Assembly: GCA_046727855.1 (NCBI GenBank)
Contig: JBKPDL010000039.1
Span: 1 to 32,620 of the forward strand
Direction of reading: 5' to 3'
Origin: DASPWV01 sp046727855
Lineage (GTDB): Bacteria; Acidobacteriota; Vicinamibacteria; Vicinamibacterales; UBA2999
Length of the DNA stretch: 32,620 nucleotides
Of the stretch, positions 16,099-25,095 are shown piece after piece (positions within the stretch are counted from its first letter, which is position 1; every line of letters begins with the position of its first letter). Both the position numbers and the translations under genes were made by a program. The notes beneath the pieces were generated by a model. That model was not told the DNA's origin and made no database searches. It saw only the letters and a program-made list of their open reading frames with translations.

Positions 16099-19000
16099 AT
16101 GAGGCGCATCCTGAAAGTCCTGTCGCTGACAATTTCCTTGTGTGTCCTCGCCACCGGCGCCGCGTGGGCGCAGGCGACCGCGCAAATCAGCGGCGTGGTG
16201 AGAGATCAACAGGGTGGTGTGCTGCCGGGCGCTGATGTTACGGCCACGCAAACCGACACCGGCGTAAAACGCAGCGCGATGACCGACGTCGAAGGCCTCT
16301 ACACGTTGCCCAACCTGCCCGTCGGCCCCTATCGGATTGATGTGACGCTGCAGGGCTTCAAGGCTTTCTCGCAAACCGGCATCGTCTTGCAGGTCAACGC
16401 GAGCCCGGTGATCAACGTGTCGTTGTCGATTGGCGAGCTGGCCGAAACGGTTTCGGTGCAGGGCGAATCACCGCTTGTCGACACGTCGCGCGCGGGCGTC
16501 GGCGAAGTGATCGAGAACGCGCGCATCATGGAATTGCCGCTCAACGGACGCAACCCCACCGACTTGATCGAGCTGGCGGGCGCGGCGGTGAACGTGCCGG
16601 GACAGGGCGCCTCCACGCGCAGCTTTCAGGGAAGCTCCGGCGGTCAGGGCATTTCCGTCGCCGGCGGCCAGACGTTTGGCACCGCGTACGTGCTCGACGG
16701 CGCGATGCACAACAACCCGTACGACAACTTGAATCTGCCCCTGCCGTTCCCCGATGCATTGCAGGAGTTCCGCGTCGAAACGGGCGCAAGCGCGGCATCC
16801 AACGGCGTCCACTCGGGCGCGTCGGTGAGCGCCGTCACCAAATCAGGAACCAACGTATTTCACGGCGACGTATTTGAGTTCTGGCGCAATCACAAATTCA
16901 ACGCCACCAACCCATTTGCGCTGATCGGCCCGGATGGAAAGCGGCGCGACGACGGACTCAATCGCCACCAGTTTGGCGGCGTTATCGGCGGACCGATTGT
17001 GAAGAACCGGGTGCACTTCTTTGCCGGCTACCAGGGCACGAAGATCGACCAAACGCCGACGGACAACATTGCCTTCGTGCCGACGCCGGCAATGCTCGAA
17101 GGCGACTTCACGGCCATCACCTCACCGGCGTGTAACAACGGCCGTCAGATCACGTTGAACGCGCCGTTTATGAACAACCGCATCGAGCCTGCGCGCTTCA
17201 GCCCCGCCGCGCTGAACCTCGCGCGACGCTTACCTTCAACCACCGATCCTTGTGGACGCGTGGTGTTCGGCACTGCGGCGAATCGCGACGAGGCGCAATT
17301 CGTGACGCGTCTCGACTATCAGTGGAGACAGAATCACACGATCTTCGGGCGCTACATCGGCACCTCGTACAACACGCCTCCCGCGCTCTCGCTCACACCG
17401 GACAACCTGCTGACCTCTCCCTTCGGCGGCTTCGACAACTTCGGTCACACGCTGACAGTGGGGGAGACGTGGGTGGTGAACTCGACGATGGTGAACTCGG
17501 TGCGATTTGCGTGGAACAACACCGACGTGCATCGCTATCACGAGGGCTATTTCAATGCCAACGATCTCGGCATCAACATGTACAGCTACCTGGACGACTA
17601 CTTCATCGCCAGCGTCACGGGCGGCTTCAACGTCGGGAGCGGCGTCAACAACGAAGCGCGTTTCAAGACCACGACGTATCAATTCAGCGACGACCTGACC
17701 TGGATTAGGGGCTCGCACCAAATGGGCTTCGGCATGAACGCCGCGCGCTGGGAATCGCTGTCGCTGGCGCATGTGCGCTCGCCTGGCACGTTCAACTTCA
17801 ACGGCAACGCCACGGGCGGCAGTCTCGGATTGGCCGATTTTATGGTCGGCATTTCGAGTCAGTTTCTCCAGGCTGCACCAAACACGCTCGACATGTATCA
17901 GTACTACTTCGCACTCTATGGTGCCGACAGCTGGCGTGTGAGTCCGAAGCTGACGCTCAACTACGGCTTGCGATGGGAGCCGTTCCTGCCGCAGCAGATT
18001 CCAAACGGCTACATCTACAACTTCGATCTCGATCGCTTCCGGCAAGGCATTCACAGCCAGGTATTCCCCCTCGCGCCGGCGGGATTTGTATATCCCGGCG
18101 ATCCGGAATTCGTCGGCGGCTATTCCGGGATGAACAAGAAGTGGACGAACTTCGCGCCGCGCATCGCCGCTGCCTTTGATCCGCGGGGCGACGGCCGCAC
18201 GACGATTCGGGCGGGCTACTCGCTCGGCTACGACTTCGTCAACGGCCAGTATCACTTGAACACATCGGTCGCGCCGCCGTGGGGCGCGGAAGTGCGCTTG
18301 ACCAACGTCCCGATGGATAATCCGTATGCCACGTTTCGCGGCGGCAACCCGTTCCCGCGCGTGTTCAGCGCGTCGACGACGTTCCCTGGGTTCGGGTCTT
18401 TTCTCGCGGTCGATCCGGATACGGACAACACGCGCCAGCACTCTTGGAACGTCGTCTATCAGCGCCAGCTTGGCAGCAACATGCTGGTCTCGGCGAGCTA
18501 CATCGGCAGCCACACATCGAACCTGTGGAACATGAAAGCGCTCAACCCGGGTGTTTTCCTCGGCACCGGCCCATGCACGTTGCCGCTCGCGATCCCGCCC
18601 AATCAGCCCGTGTGCTCGACCGACGCGAACTTGAATGCGCGTCGCGTGCTGAGTCTCGAGAATCCAAACGAAGCGCAATTCATCGGTCACCTCGATCAAC
18701 ACGATCCGAGCGGCCGGGCTAACTACAATGGCCTGCTCCTCTCGTTTACGCGGCGTCAGGTGCGCGGTATTGGCTACAGCGGCAACTACACGCTATCGAA
18801 ATGCAACGGCCACCCGACGCAGTCGCTGCCGAACGTCGGCACCGGCTGGGCCGACCCGAACAATCCGGATTACGACTACGGCCCATGCGAATCGGATCGG
18901 CGTCACATCGTGAACGCAACGGTTGGCTACGATCTGCCCGAGTTTTCCAACAGCGCGCTGCGGGCGATTGCGTCCGATTGGCGCGTCAACGGCATTTTCC

Positions 19001-19452
19001 GCGCGCAGTCTGGTGGTGCGCTTACGGTCACGACCGGTCTCGATCGCGCGATGACGGGCGTCACCACCAACCAGCGTGCGGATCTCGTCGGCGGCGATGG
19101 TTACGGTGACAAGTCGTTGAACCAGTGGCTTGATCGAGCCGACTTCGCGCAACCGGCGCTCAGCACGCTCGGCAATTCCGAACGCGGCGGCTGGCGCGGC
19201 CCGTCGCGCTGGACGATCGACATGGTCGTCGCGCGCATGTTCCGCCTCGGTGGAACGCACGAAGTTGAACTTCGCCTGGAAACGTTCAACCTGACCAACC
19301 ACTTCAACTGGGGTAATCCGGTGACCAACCTGGCCAACCAGAACTTCGGGCGCATTCTCGGCGGCAACGGCGGCGGCGCCGGCAGTGCGGCGGAACAAGC
19401 CGCAGGCACGACCCCGCGTGTTTTGCAATTTGGCATCAAGTACAACTTTTGA
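16099..19452 (+). CDS. Oar-like TonB-dependent outer-membrane receptor
   Basis: This 1117-aa protein has a signal peptide (residues 1-25, ending AAWA before QATAQ), a carboxypeptidase-regulatory-like domain (about 28-110: GVVRDQQGGVLPGADVTATQ, GLYTLPNLPVGPYRI) and a plug domain with MELPLNGRNPTDLIELAG. A long beta-barrel follows, ending LQFGIKYNF with the terminal aromatic of outer-membrane proteins. It should take up a large or scarce substrate using TonB energy. AGGAGG (16088-16093) is 5 bp upstream of ATG 16099, the best ribosome-binding site in the window. Context (AAHS transporter, gentisate genes) suggests an aromatic or ester substrate. Confidence 0.93.
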   Translation: MRRILKVLSLTISLCVLATGAAWAQATAQISGVVRDQQGGVLPGADVTATQTDTGVKRSAMTDVEGLYTLPNLPVGPYRIDVTLQGFKAFSQTGIVLQVNASPVINVSLSIGELAETVSVQGESPLVDTSRAGVGEVIENARIMELPLNGRNPTDLIELAGAAVNVPGQGASTRSFQGSSGGQGISVAGGQTFGTAYVLDGAMHNNPYDNLNLPLPFPDALQEFRVETGASAASNGVHSGASVSAVTKSGTNVFHGDVFEFWRNHKFNATNPFALIGPDGKRRDDGLNRHQFGGVIGGPIVKNRVHFFAGYQGTKIDQTPTDNIAFVPTPAMLEGDFTAITSPACNNGRQITLNAPFMNNRIEPARFSPAALNLARRLPSTTDPCGRVVFGTAANRDEAQFVTRLDYQWRQNHTIFGRYIGTSYNTPPALSLTPDNLLTSPFGGFDNFGHTLTVGETWVVNSTMVNSVRFAWNNTDVHRYHEGYFNANDLGINMYSYLDDYFIASVTGGFNVGSGVNNEARFKTTTYQFSDDLTWIRGSHQMGFGMNAARWESLSLAHVRSPGTFNFNGNATGGSLGLADFMVGISSQFLQAAPNTLDMYQYYFALYGADSWRVSPKLTLNYGLRWEPFLPQQIPNGYIYNFDLDRFRQGIHSQVFPLAPAGFVYPGDPEFVGGYSGMNKKWTNFAPRIAAAFDPRGDGRTTIRAGYSLGYDFVNGQYHLNTSVAPPWGAEVRLTNVPMDNPYATFRGGNPFPRVFSASTTFPGFGSFLAVDPDTDNTRQHSWNVVYQRQLGSNMLVSASYIGSHTSNLWNMKALNPGVFLGTGPCTLPLAIPPNQPVCSTDANLNARRVLSLENPNEAQFIGHLDQHDPSGRANYNGLLLSFTRRQVRGIGYSGNYTLSKCNGHPTQSLPNVGTGWADPNNPDYDYGPCESDRRHIVNATVGYDLPEFSNSALRAIASDWRVNGIFRAQSGGALTVTTGLDRAMTGVTTNQRADLVGGDGYGDKSLNQWLDRADFAQPALSTLGNSERGGWRGPSRWTIDMVVARMFRLGGTHEVELRLETFNLTNHFNWGNPVTNLANQNFGRILGGNGGGAGSAAEQAAGTTPRVLQFGIKYNF

Positions 19453-19569
19453 TAACGAAAGTACATCGCGCGGACCTTCTGCCTCCGCTAAACCTTTCGG
19501 CGAGACCGCCGGAGCCCGGCGAAGGCGGTTAGCTCGGCGATCAGAAAGCGGATGGTAAGGCAGGTGGGC
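19453..19569 (+). other. Intergenic region with degenerate palindromes
   Basis: This 117-bp stretch contains GCGGA...TCCGC (19479-19497), which looks like a decayed REP unit, and a weak stem ACCGCC/GGCGGT (19505-19529). Either could cause partial termination after the receptor gene. No ORF was recognised. Confidence 0.4.
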
Positions 19570-20436
19570 ATGAAGTTTCTGTTTGTCGTATTTGTATTGT
19601 TCGCCGCAATCCCGGCGTCCGCGCAAGTCGACCTCTCCGGCGAGTGGACACCTGTCCGCGAGGAAGACAACACCGGCAATACCGAGCTCGGCGACTGGGG
19701 CGGCATCCCGATGAATCAGGCGGCGCGCGAACGCGCCATGGCCTGGATGGCGTCGATCCAAACGCTGCCGGAGTGGCAGTGCCGTCCACACGCGGCGACT
19801 TACATCTCGCGCGGGCCGTCGCAGCTGCGCATTTGGAAGGAAGTGGACCCGGTGTCACGCGAAGTCACGGCGTGGCATATGGAGTGGCTGCGCTCAGTCG
19901 AGAAAGCCGTCTACATGGATGGACGCCCGCGTCCGTCCGCCAACGCGCCGCATACGTGGGGCGGCTTTTCGCTCGGCGAATGGCAAGGCGACATCCTCAA
20001 GTTCACGACCACGCACATCAAAGAAGAGTATTTGAAGCGCAACGGCGTGTTCCACAGCGATCGCGCCACCGTGACCAACTATCTGATTCGGCGCGGCAAC
20101 TATTTGACGTGGGTGATGGTGGAATACGACCCGGCATATTTGACCGAGCCGCTGATTCGCAGCACCGAATATCAGATCGATCAGCATCAGAACATGCCGC
20201 CCTACCCGTGCAACGTCGTCGAGGAAGTCGATCGGCCGAAAGGAATCGTGCCCCACCATCTGCCGAGCAGCCCGTCGTATCTGCAGGAGGTACAGTATTT
20301 CGCGGATAAGTACGGCATTCCGTTCGAGGCGGTGCAATCGGGCGCCGAGACGATGTACCCGGAGATCGTGCAGAAGATCGAGAAATACCGGAAAGCGGCG
20401 CCAGCCAACACTGGGCGACGCCAGCAAGAGAAATAG
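19570..20436 (+). CDS. Secreted 'DLSGEW' protein, stand-alone N-type domain
   Basis: This 288-aa protein has a signal peptide (residues 1-18, IPASA before QVDLSGEW). The mature part begins with the lipocalin-like DLSGEW strand and contains LPEWQCRPHAATYISRGPS, EVDPVSREVTAWHMEWLRSVEKAVYMDGR, NAPHTWGGFSLGEWQGD and YPCNVVEEVDRPKG. It is closely similar along its length to the N-terminal half of the protein encoded at 25092-26657. No enzyme motif was recognised; secreted proteins of this kind occur near TonB receptors. ATG 19570 is preferred to an upstream frame extension because it starts the signal peptide and has AGGTGGG just upstream. The next gene follows after 2 bp. Confidence 0.8.
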   Translation: MKFLFVVFVLFAAIPASAQVDLSGEWTPVREEDNTGNTELGDWGGIPMNQAARERAMAWMASIQTLPEWQCRPHAATYISRGPSQLRIWKEVDPVSREVTAWHMEWLRSVEKAVYMDGRPRPSANAPHTWGGFSLGEWQGDILKFTTTHIKEEYLKRNGVFHSDRATVTNYLIRRGNYLTWVMVEYDPAYLTEPLIRSTEYQIDQHQNMPPYPCNVVEEVDRPKGIVPHHLPSSPSYLQEVQYFADKYGIPFEAVQSGAETMYPEIVQKIEKYRKAAPANTGRRQQEK

Positions 20437-20438
20437 CC

Positions 20439-21554
20439 ATGAGATCGCATCGGTTCACGTTCATCGCCGCGTTGTGCGCCGCGGCGGTCGTCAGTGCTCA
20501 AACGCCGCCTCAAAAAGCCGCGGACGCCGAACTTGAAACGCTGCACGTCAAGGGCAACGTCTACACCATCTTTGGCGCAGGTGGGAATGTCACGGTGTCA
20601 GTCGGCAAAGACGGTGTGTTGGTGGTCGACACCGGCCTGTCGCAGAACGCCGATAAGCTGCTCGCCACCATTCAGCGTTTGCAGCGCGAGGTGCTGGCGA
20701 AGGAAGCGCCACCGTCGCTCGGGTGGGGCGCGGAAACGCGCGGCACGCTGCAGATGTCGCTGAATCCCGTTGGGCCACCGAAGCCGATTCGCTACATCGT
20801 CAACACCCACGTGCATCCGGATCACGTCGGCGGCAATCAAAAGCTGCGCGAGTCGGGTCGCACGTTCACTGGCGGCAACGTCGCGGGCGATATTTCCGAC
20901 GCCACCGAAGGAGCGATGATCCTCTCGCACGAAAACGTGCTCAATCGGCTGGTGACGCCGGCCGGCGATCAGAAACCGGCGCCCGAAGGCGCCCTGCCGA
21001 CCGATACGTTTTACGGCGAATCGATGAAGCTGAGCCACTTCTTCAACGGTGAAGGCGTGCAGCTGTTTCATCCGAAGAACGCGCACACCGACGGCGATAC
21101 GTTCGTCTTTTTCCGCGGCTCCGACGTGCTCGTCAGTGGCGATCTGTTTGTCATGACGACGTACCCATTCATCGATATCGTGCGGGGAGGGCACATCAAC
21201 GGGATTATCGATGCCGTGAACCACATGCTCGACCTCACGGTGCCGGAGTTCCGCCTCGAGGGCGGCACGATGGTGGTGCCCGGACACGGCCGGCTGTCCG
21301 ATTCGGGGGATCTCGCGTACTACCGCGACATGCTCACGATCATTCGCGATCGCGTGCAGGACATGGTCAAGAAGGGGGTGACACTCGAGCAGGTCAAGGC
21401 CGCACGTCCCACCAAGGATTACGATCCGCGTTGGGGTGCGACGAGCGGCTTCTGGACGACCGATCAATTCGTCGAAGCGATCTACAAGAACTTGTCCCCA
21501 AAGCCAGCCGCAAAGCCGACGCCAAAGCCGTCGACGAAAGGCAGCCGACATTGA
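20439..21554 (+). CDS. Exported metallo-beta-lactamase-fold hydrolase
   Basis: This 371-aa protein has a signal peptide (residues 1-20, VVSA before QTPP). The MBL fold carries a complete dinuclear metal site: H124-x-H126-x-D128-H129 (NTHVHPDHVGG), H216 (KNAHTDGD), D235 (SGDLF) and H283 (VPGHG). The C-terminal tail is Lys/Pro-rich. The signature fits periplasmic MBL hydrolases (lactonase, esterase or glyoxalase-like); the substrate is unknown. It sits between two secreted DLSGEW-type genes with 2-bp and overlapping junctions, so the three are surely co-translated. Periplasmic lactone or ester opening is a reasonable guess. Confidence 0.9.
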   Translation: MRSHRFTFIAALCAAAVVSAQTPPQKAADAELETLHVKGNVYTIFGAGGNVTVSVGKDGVLVVDTGLSQNADKLLATIQRLQREVLAKEAPPSLGWGAETRGTLQMSLNPVGPPKPIRYIVNTHVHPDHVGGNQKLRESGRTFTGGNVAGDISDATEGAMILSHENVLNRLVTPAGDQKPAPEGALPTDTFYGESMKLSHFFNGEGVQLFHPKNAHTDGDTFVFFRGSDVLVSGDLFVMTTYPFIDIVRGGHINGIIDAVNHMLDLTVPEFRLEGGTMVVPGHGRLSDSGDLAYYRDMLTIIRDRVQDMVKKGVTLEQVKAARPTKDYDPRWGATSGFWTTDQFVEAIYKNLSPKPAAKPTPKPSTKGSRH

Positions 21555-22366
21555 TGGTGCGCGTCGCGACGATTCTCGGCTGCACGCTTGCGGCGACGGT
21601 CGCCGTGGCCGCGCAGCAATACCCCGGGGCGCCGCCGGCCGCGCCGGCTGCGCAAGCGCCGGTGGCAAATCCACGCGCTGCGGCACCGATCGATCTCACT
21701 GGCTACTGGGTGTCGATGTTGACCGAGGACTGGCGCTGGCGTGTTGTCACTCCGCCGAAAGGCGACGTCCTCTATCTGCCAGTCAATGCAGAGGGACGGA
21801 AGCTCGCCGAAGCGTGGGATCCGGCCAAGGATGAGGTCGCCGGTGAGCAGTGCAAGGCGTTCGGCGCCGGCGGTGTGATGCGCTTGCCAGGGCGGCTCCA
21901 CATCACGTGGGAAAGCGATCAGGTGCTGCGCGTCGATACCGATGCCGGGACGCAGACGCGGCGGTTCTATTTCGGTCAGGCGCCGGCCGCGACCGAGCCA
22001 ACGTGGCAAGGACGCTCGCTTGCGAACTGGCAGCTTTACGGACCGGCGCGCGGCCGCGGTCGTGGTGCGATGCAGGGATTGGAGCTTCCGAGCGGCGCAG
22101 GTGGAGAAACGCGCCGAGGTGAGCTGCGCGTGGTCACGCGCAATCTGCGTTCCGGCTATTTGCGGCGCAACGGAGTGCCGTACAGCGAGAACACGACGAT
22201 CACCGAGCACTTCGTGACGATCAAGGAAGACGGCGACGAGTACCTTGTCGTCACGACGATCCTCGAGGATCCGAAGTATCTGGCGGCGCCGTATGTGCGC
22301 AGCTATCAGTTCAAGAAACAGGCGGACGCGAAAGGGTGGAATCCGACGCCGTGCTCGGTGAAATAA
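21554..22366 (+). CDS. Secreted 'DLTGYW' protein, stand-alone C-type domain
   Basis: This 270-aa protein has a signal peptide (MVRVATILGCTLAATVAVAA, residues 1-20), an Ala/Pro-rich segment and a beta-rich domain starting IDLTGYWVSMLTEDWRWRVVTPPKGD. It is closely similar to the C-terminal half of the protein at 25092-26657: NAEGRKLAEAWDPAKDEVAGEQCKAFGAGGVMRLPG against NAEGVKTVNAWDPAKDEAAGQQCRAYGAGGIMRMPG. Its ATG overlaps the MBL stop (TGATG, one-base overlap). No catalytic motif was recognised. The SGYLRRNGVPYSENTTITEH block is shared even with the N-type domain, suggesting the two domain types are themselves distant homologues. Confidence 0.8.
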   Translation: MVRVATILGCTLAATVAVAAQQYPGAPPAAPAAQAPVANPRAAAPIDLTGYWVSMLTEDWRWRVVTPPKGDVLYLPVNAEGRKLAEAWDPAKDEVAGEQCKAFGAGGVMRLPGRLHITWESDQVLRVDTDAGTQTRRFYFGQAPAATEPTWQGRSLANWQLYGPARGRGRGAMQGLELPSGAGGETRRGELRVVTRNLRSGYLRRNGVPYSENTTITEHFVTIKEDGDEYLVVTTILEDPKYLAAPYVRSYQFKKQADAKGWNPTPCSVK

Positions 22367-22381
22367 ATATCGTACGTGGGC

Positions 22382-22427
22382 GCGGACCTTTGGGTCCGCC
22401 TAGCAATCGCGGACCTGAAGGTCCGCG
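22382..22427. repeat. Pair of REP-like palindromes
   Basis: Two palindromes in the 79-bp gap before the MetE-like gene: GCGGACC-TTTG-GGTCCGC (22382-22399) and CGCGGACCT-GA-AGGTCCGCG (22408-22427), the second followed by CTACATGA. The same motif family occurs at 2338-2354 (half-site) and 25109-25175. It could act as a terminator or mRNA-stabilising element between the two gene runs. No SAM riboswitch or other RNA regulator was recognised here. Confidence 0.85.
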
Positions 22428-22445
22428 CTACATGAGATAGGATTC

Positions 22446-23471
22446 ATGCTTCTTCCTACTACGCTTGTCGGCAGCTTGCCACAGCCTGACTGGCTAATCG
22501 ATCGCAAAAGACTCGCAGGCCGCTTCCCCCCGCGGACCCGAGCAAAAGAACTCTGGCGCGTTCCGGAGCCGTTCCTGGCCGAAGCGCAGGACGATGCGAC
22601 GCTGATCGCGATTCGCGCGCAGGAAGAGGCCGGGCTCGACATCGTGAGCGATGGTGAGATTCGGCGCGAGAGCTACTCCAACCGGTTTGCGACGGCGCTC
22701 GACGGCGTCGATCTCGACAATCCAGGCACGGCGCTCGATCGTTCCGGGCATCCCAATCCTGTGCCGCGCATTGTCGGCAAGATCCGCCGGCGTCATCCGG
22801 TCGAGGTCGAGGACGTGCAGTTTCTCCGTCGCCACACGAAGAAGCAAATCAAGATCACCGTTCCTGGACCCTTCACGATGTCGCAACAGGCACAGAACGA
22901 CTTCTACGCGAGCGAAGAAGAAGCCGCAATGGACTACGCGGCCGCCGTGAACGAAGAGATCCGCGATCTGTTTGCCGCCGGCGCGGACGTCGTTCAGGTG
23001 GACGAGCCGTACATGCAGGCGCGTCCCGAGAAGGCGCGTCAGTACGGTTTGCGCGCGCTCAACCGCGCGCTCGACGGGATCACCGGCACGACAGCGGTGC
23101 ACATCTGTTTCGGATATGCCGCAATCATTCACGACCGTCCGTCGGGCTATTCGTTTTTGCCGGAGCTTGCCGACTGCAGTTGCAAGCAGGTGTCGATCGA
23201 AACGGCGCAGTCAAATCTCGATTGCTCGGCGCTCAAGCCGCTGAGCGGGAAGCAGATTCTGCTCGGCGTGATCGATTTGTCGGACATGAACGTCGAGGCG
23301 CCGGAAACCGTCGCCAATCGCATCCGCCGGGCGCTGCCGTACGTGGATGCCAGGGACATCATTGTGTCGACGGACTGCGGCATGAAGTATCTGCCTCGCG
23401 ACGTCGCCGCTGGCAAGCTGCGCGCGCTGGTTGAGGGCGCCAGACTCGTGCGCCGCGAGTTGGAGTCATAG
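22446..23471 (+). CDS. Cobalamin-independent methionine synthase (MetE) C-domain-like enzyme
   Basis: This 341-aa cytoplasmic TIM-barrel protein corresponds to the catalytic C-terminal half of MetE (UROD/MetE-like fold). It begins LPTTLVGSLPQPDW, as in the MetE barrel. Candidate zinc ligands are H219 and C221 (AVHICFGY), E252 (QVSIE) and C311 (STDCGMKYLPR), with the active-site aspartate D186 in QVDEPYM. The family transfers methyl or alkyl groups to or from thiols; homologues include archaeal core-MetE and epoxyalkane:CoM transferase. Placement 2 bp before an FAH hydrolase in a gentisate-type gene run argues for a catabolic role rather than methionine synthesis. Confidence 0.85.
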   Translation: MLLPTTLVGSLPQPDWLIDRKRLAGRFPPRTRAKELWRVPEPFLAEAQDDATLIAIRAQEEAGLDIVSDGEIRRESYSNRFATALDGVDLDNPGTALDRSGHPNPVPRIVGKIRRRHPVEVEDVQFLRRHTKKQIKITVPGPFTMSQQAQNDFYASEEEAAMDYAAAVNEEIRDLFAAGADVVQVDEPYMQARPEKARQYGLRALNRALDGITGTTAVHICFGYAAIIHDRPSGYSFLPELADCSCKQVSIETAQSNLDCSALKPLSGKQILLGVIDLSDMNVEAPETVANRIRRALPYVDARDIIVSTDCGMKYLPRDVAAGKLRALVEGARLVRRELES

Positions 23472-23473
23472 TC

Positions 23474-24337
23474 ATGCGGTTGTGCCGATTTGGCGACTCC
23501 CGCCTCGGTCTCGTGGACGGCACGACGCTGCGCGACGTCACGGCAGCCCTCGATGTGCTGCCGTCGTATCACTATCCGCTGCCGACCTTCGACGTCATGA
23601 TTGCGAATCTCGACAAGGTCAAGGAGCGCGCCTGCGCGCTCTCGAAGTCGGCGCCGGAGCTGCCGCTGTCGAGTGTGAAGCTGCTCAGTCCGGTTGCGAA
23701 TCCAGGCAAGGTTGTCGGCGCGCCATTGAATTACAAGAAGCACATGGAGGAAGTGCGCGAGCAGGCGGAACTGCACCACGGCAACGAGGGGCACACCGCG
23801 CCGATTCATTCTGCCGGTGTCTTCCTGAAGGCGTCCAGCTCGGTTGTCGGGCCGGGTGAAGGCATTGCCGTGCGCAAGCTCGATCGCCGCAACGATCACG
23901 AAGTGGAGCTCGGGTTTGTGATCGGCAGGGAAGCCAGGAACGTGCCGGCCGGCGACGCGCTGAAGTACGTCGCCGGCTACTGCATCGGTCTCGATATCAC
24001 AATCCGCGGGCCCGAAGAGCGGAGCCTGCGGAAAACCGTTGATTCCTACACCGTGGTGGGGCCGTGGCTCGTCACCGCGGACGAGATCCCGAATCCCGGC
24101 GAGCTTGATTTGCAAATCGCCGTGAATGGCGAGATGCGTCAAAGCTCGAATACGAAGTATCTGATCCTCGGCGTGCCCCAGTTGATCGAGTACGCGTCGT
24201 CGTTCTACACGCTCTATCCCGGCGACATCGTCATCACAGGAACGCCCGAAGGCGTGAGCCCGATTCAGCCGGGCGACACGATCATCGCGACGATCGAGAA
24301 GATCGGCACGATGCAGGTTGATGTCCGCGAGGCCTGA
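23474..24337 (+). CDS. FAH-family hydrolase, candidate maleylpyruvate/acylpyruvate hydrolase
   Basis: This 287-aa protein has a typical FAH fold. The metal ligands are visible as E143 and E145 (NDHEVELGFVIG) and D174 (CIGLDIT), followed by the family's TVVGPWLVTADEI and ITGTPEGVSPIQPGD segments. Members hydrolyse the C-C bond of acylpyruvates such as fumarylpyruvate or maleylpyruvate. The next gene is a maleate isomerase, and no glutathione-dependent maleylpyruvate isomerase is present, so the likely reaction is maleylpyruvate to maleate plus pyruvate. It is separated by 2 bp from both neighbours. Confidence 0.88.
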   Translation: MRLCRFGDSRLGLVDGTTLRDVTAALDVLPSYHYPLPTFDVMIANLDKVKERACALSKSAPELPLSSVKLLSPVANPGKVVGAPLNYKKHMEEVREQAELHHGNEGHTAPIHSAGVFLKASSSVVGPGEGIAVRKLDRRNDHEVELGFVIGREARNVPAGDALKYVAGYCIGLDITIRGPEERSLRKTVDSYTVVGPWLVTADEIPNPGELDLQIAVNGEMRQSSNTKYLILGVPQLIEYASSFYTLYPGDIVITGTPEGVSPIQPGDTIIATIEKIGTMQVDVREA

Positions 24338-24339
24338 AC

Positions 24340-25095
24340 GTGAGTTCGCGCGTGTATCGCATTGGACAAATCGTGCCGAGCTCCAACACCACGATGGAGA
24401 CGGAGATTCCGGCGATGCTGCGCGCGCGCGAAGACGTGGAGCCGGAGCGCTTCACCTTCCATTCGAGCCGCATGCGCATGAAGACAGTCACCAAAGAAGA
24501 GCTCGCGGCGATGGATGCAGAATCCGATCGCTGTGCCGCGGAGCTTGCCGATGCGCGCGTAGACGTCATCGGCTATGCGTGCCTCGTGGCGATCATGAGC
24601 ATGGGGAAGGGTTATCACTGCCAATCGCAGTCACGACTGCAATCCGTGGCCGCGCGCGAAGGGCACCCGATTCCGGTGGTGACCAGCGCCGGCGCGCTCG
24701 TGGATGGCCTCAAGCGGCTTCGTGCGAAACGCGTGGCGATGGTCTCGCCGTACCTCAAACCGCTCACCGCGCTCGTGTGCGACTACATCCAGGCCGAGGG
24801 AATTGAAGTGGCCGATAACGTGTCGCTCGAGATTGCCGACAACGTCGAAGTTGGACGGCAGAATCCGATGGCGCTTCTCGACATCTACAAACGGCTCGAC
24901 CTCACGGGCGTCGACGCATTGGTTTTGTCATCGTGCGTGCAGATGCCGTCGCTGGCGGCCATTCCCATCGTCGAGAAAGAAACCGGATTGCCTGTCGTGT
25001 CCGCGGCCGCGTGCACCACGTACGCGATGCTCGATCGGCTGGGGCTGAAACGCCACGTCCCGGAGGCAGGGACGTTGTTGGCGGGTGATTTATGA
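24340..25095 (+). CDS. maiA: Maleate cis-trans isomerase (Asp/Glu racemase superfamily)
   Basis: This 251-aa protein converts maleate to fumarate without cofactors. It has the RIGQIVPSSNTTMETEIPAM start, the RFTFHSSRMRMK block and two catalytic cysteines in conserved contexts: C81 (GYACLVAIM) and C199 (SSCVQMPS). These match bacterial maleate isomerases (MaiA/NicE), as recalled from the family rather than by alignment. The start is a GTG at 24340, 2 bp after the FAH stop, and the stop overlaps the next ATG (ATGA). It supplies the final step that brings ring-cleavage carbon into the TCA cycle. Confidence 0.92.
   Translation: MSSRVYRIGQIVPSSNTTMETEIPAMLRAREDVEPERFTFHSSRMRMKTVTKEELAAMDAESDRCAAELADARVDVIGYACLVAIMSMGKGYHCQSQSRLQSVAAREGHPIPVVTSAGALVDGLKRLRAKRVAMVSPYLKPLTALVCDYIQAEGIEVADNVSLEIADNVEVGRQNPMALLDIYKRLDLTGVDALVLSSCVQMPSLAAIPIVEKETGLPVVSAAACTTYAMLDRLGLKRHVPEAGTLLAGDL

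Noticed and set aside
17236..18702. Long minus-strand ORF opposite the Oar-type receptor
   Set aside because: High-GC shadow frame; Arg/Val-rich composition with no recognisable domain, while the plus strand encodes a clear receptor.
20598..21686. 362-codon minus-strand ORF opposite the MBL gene
   Set aside because: Shadow frame; the plus-strand MBL gene has a full metal-binding motif set.
22367..22445. SAM riboswitch upstream of the MetE-like gene
   Set aside because: The short gap is filled by two REP palindromes; no SAM aptamer features could be recognised.
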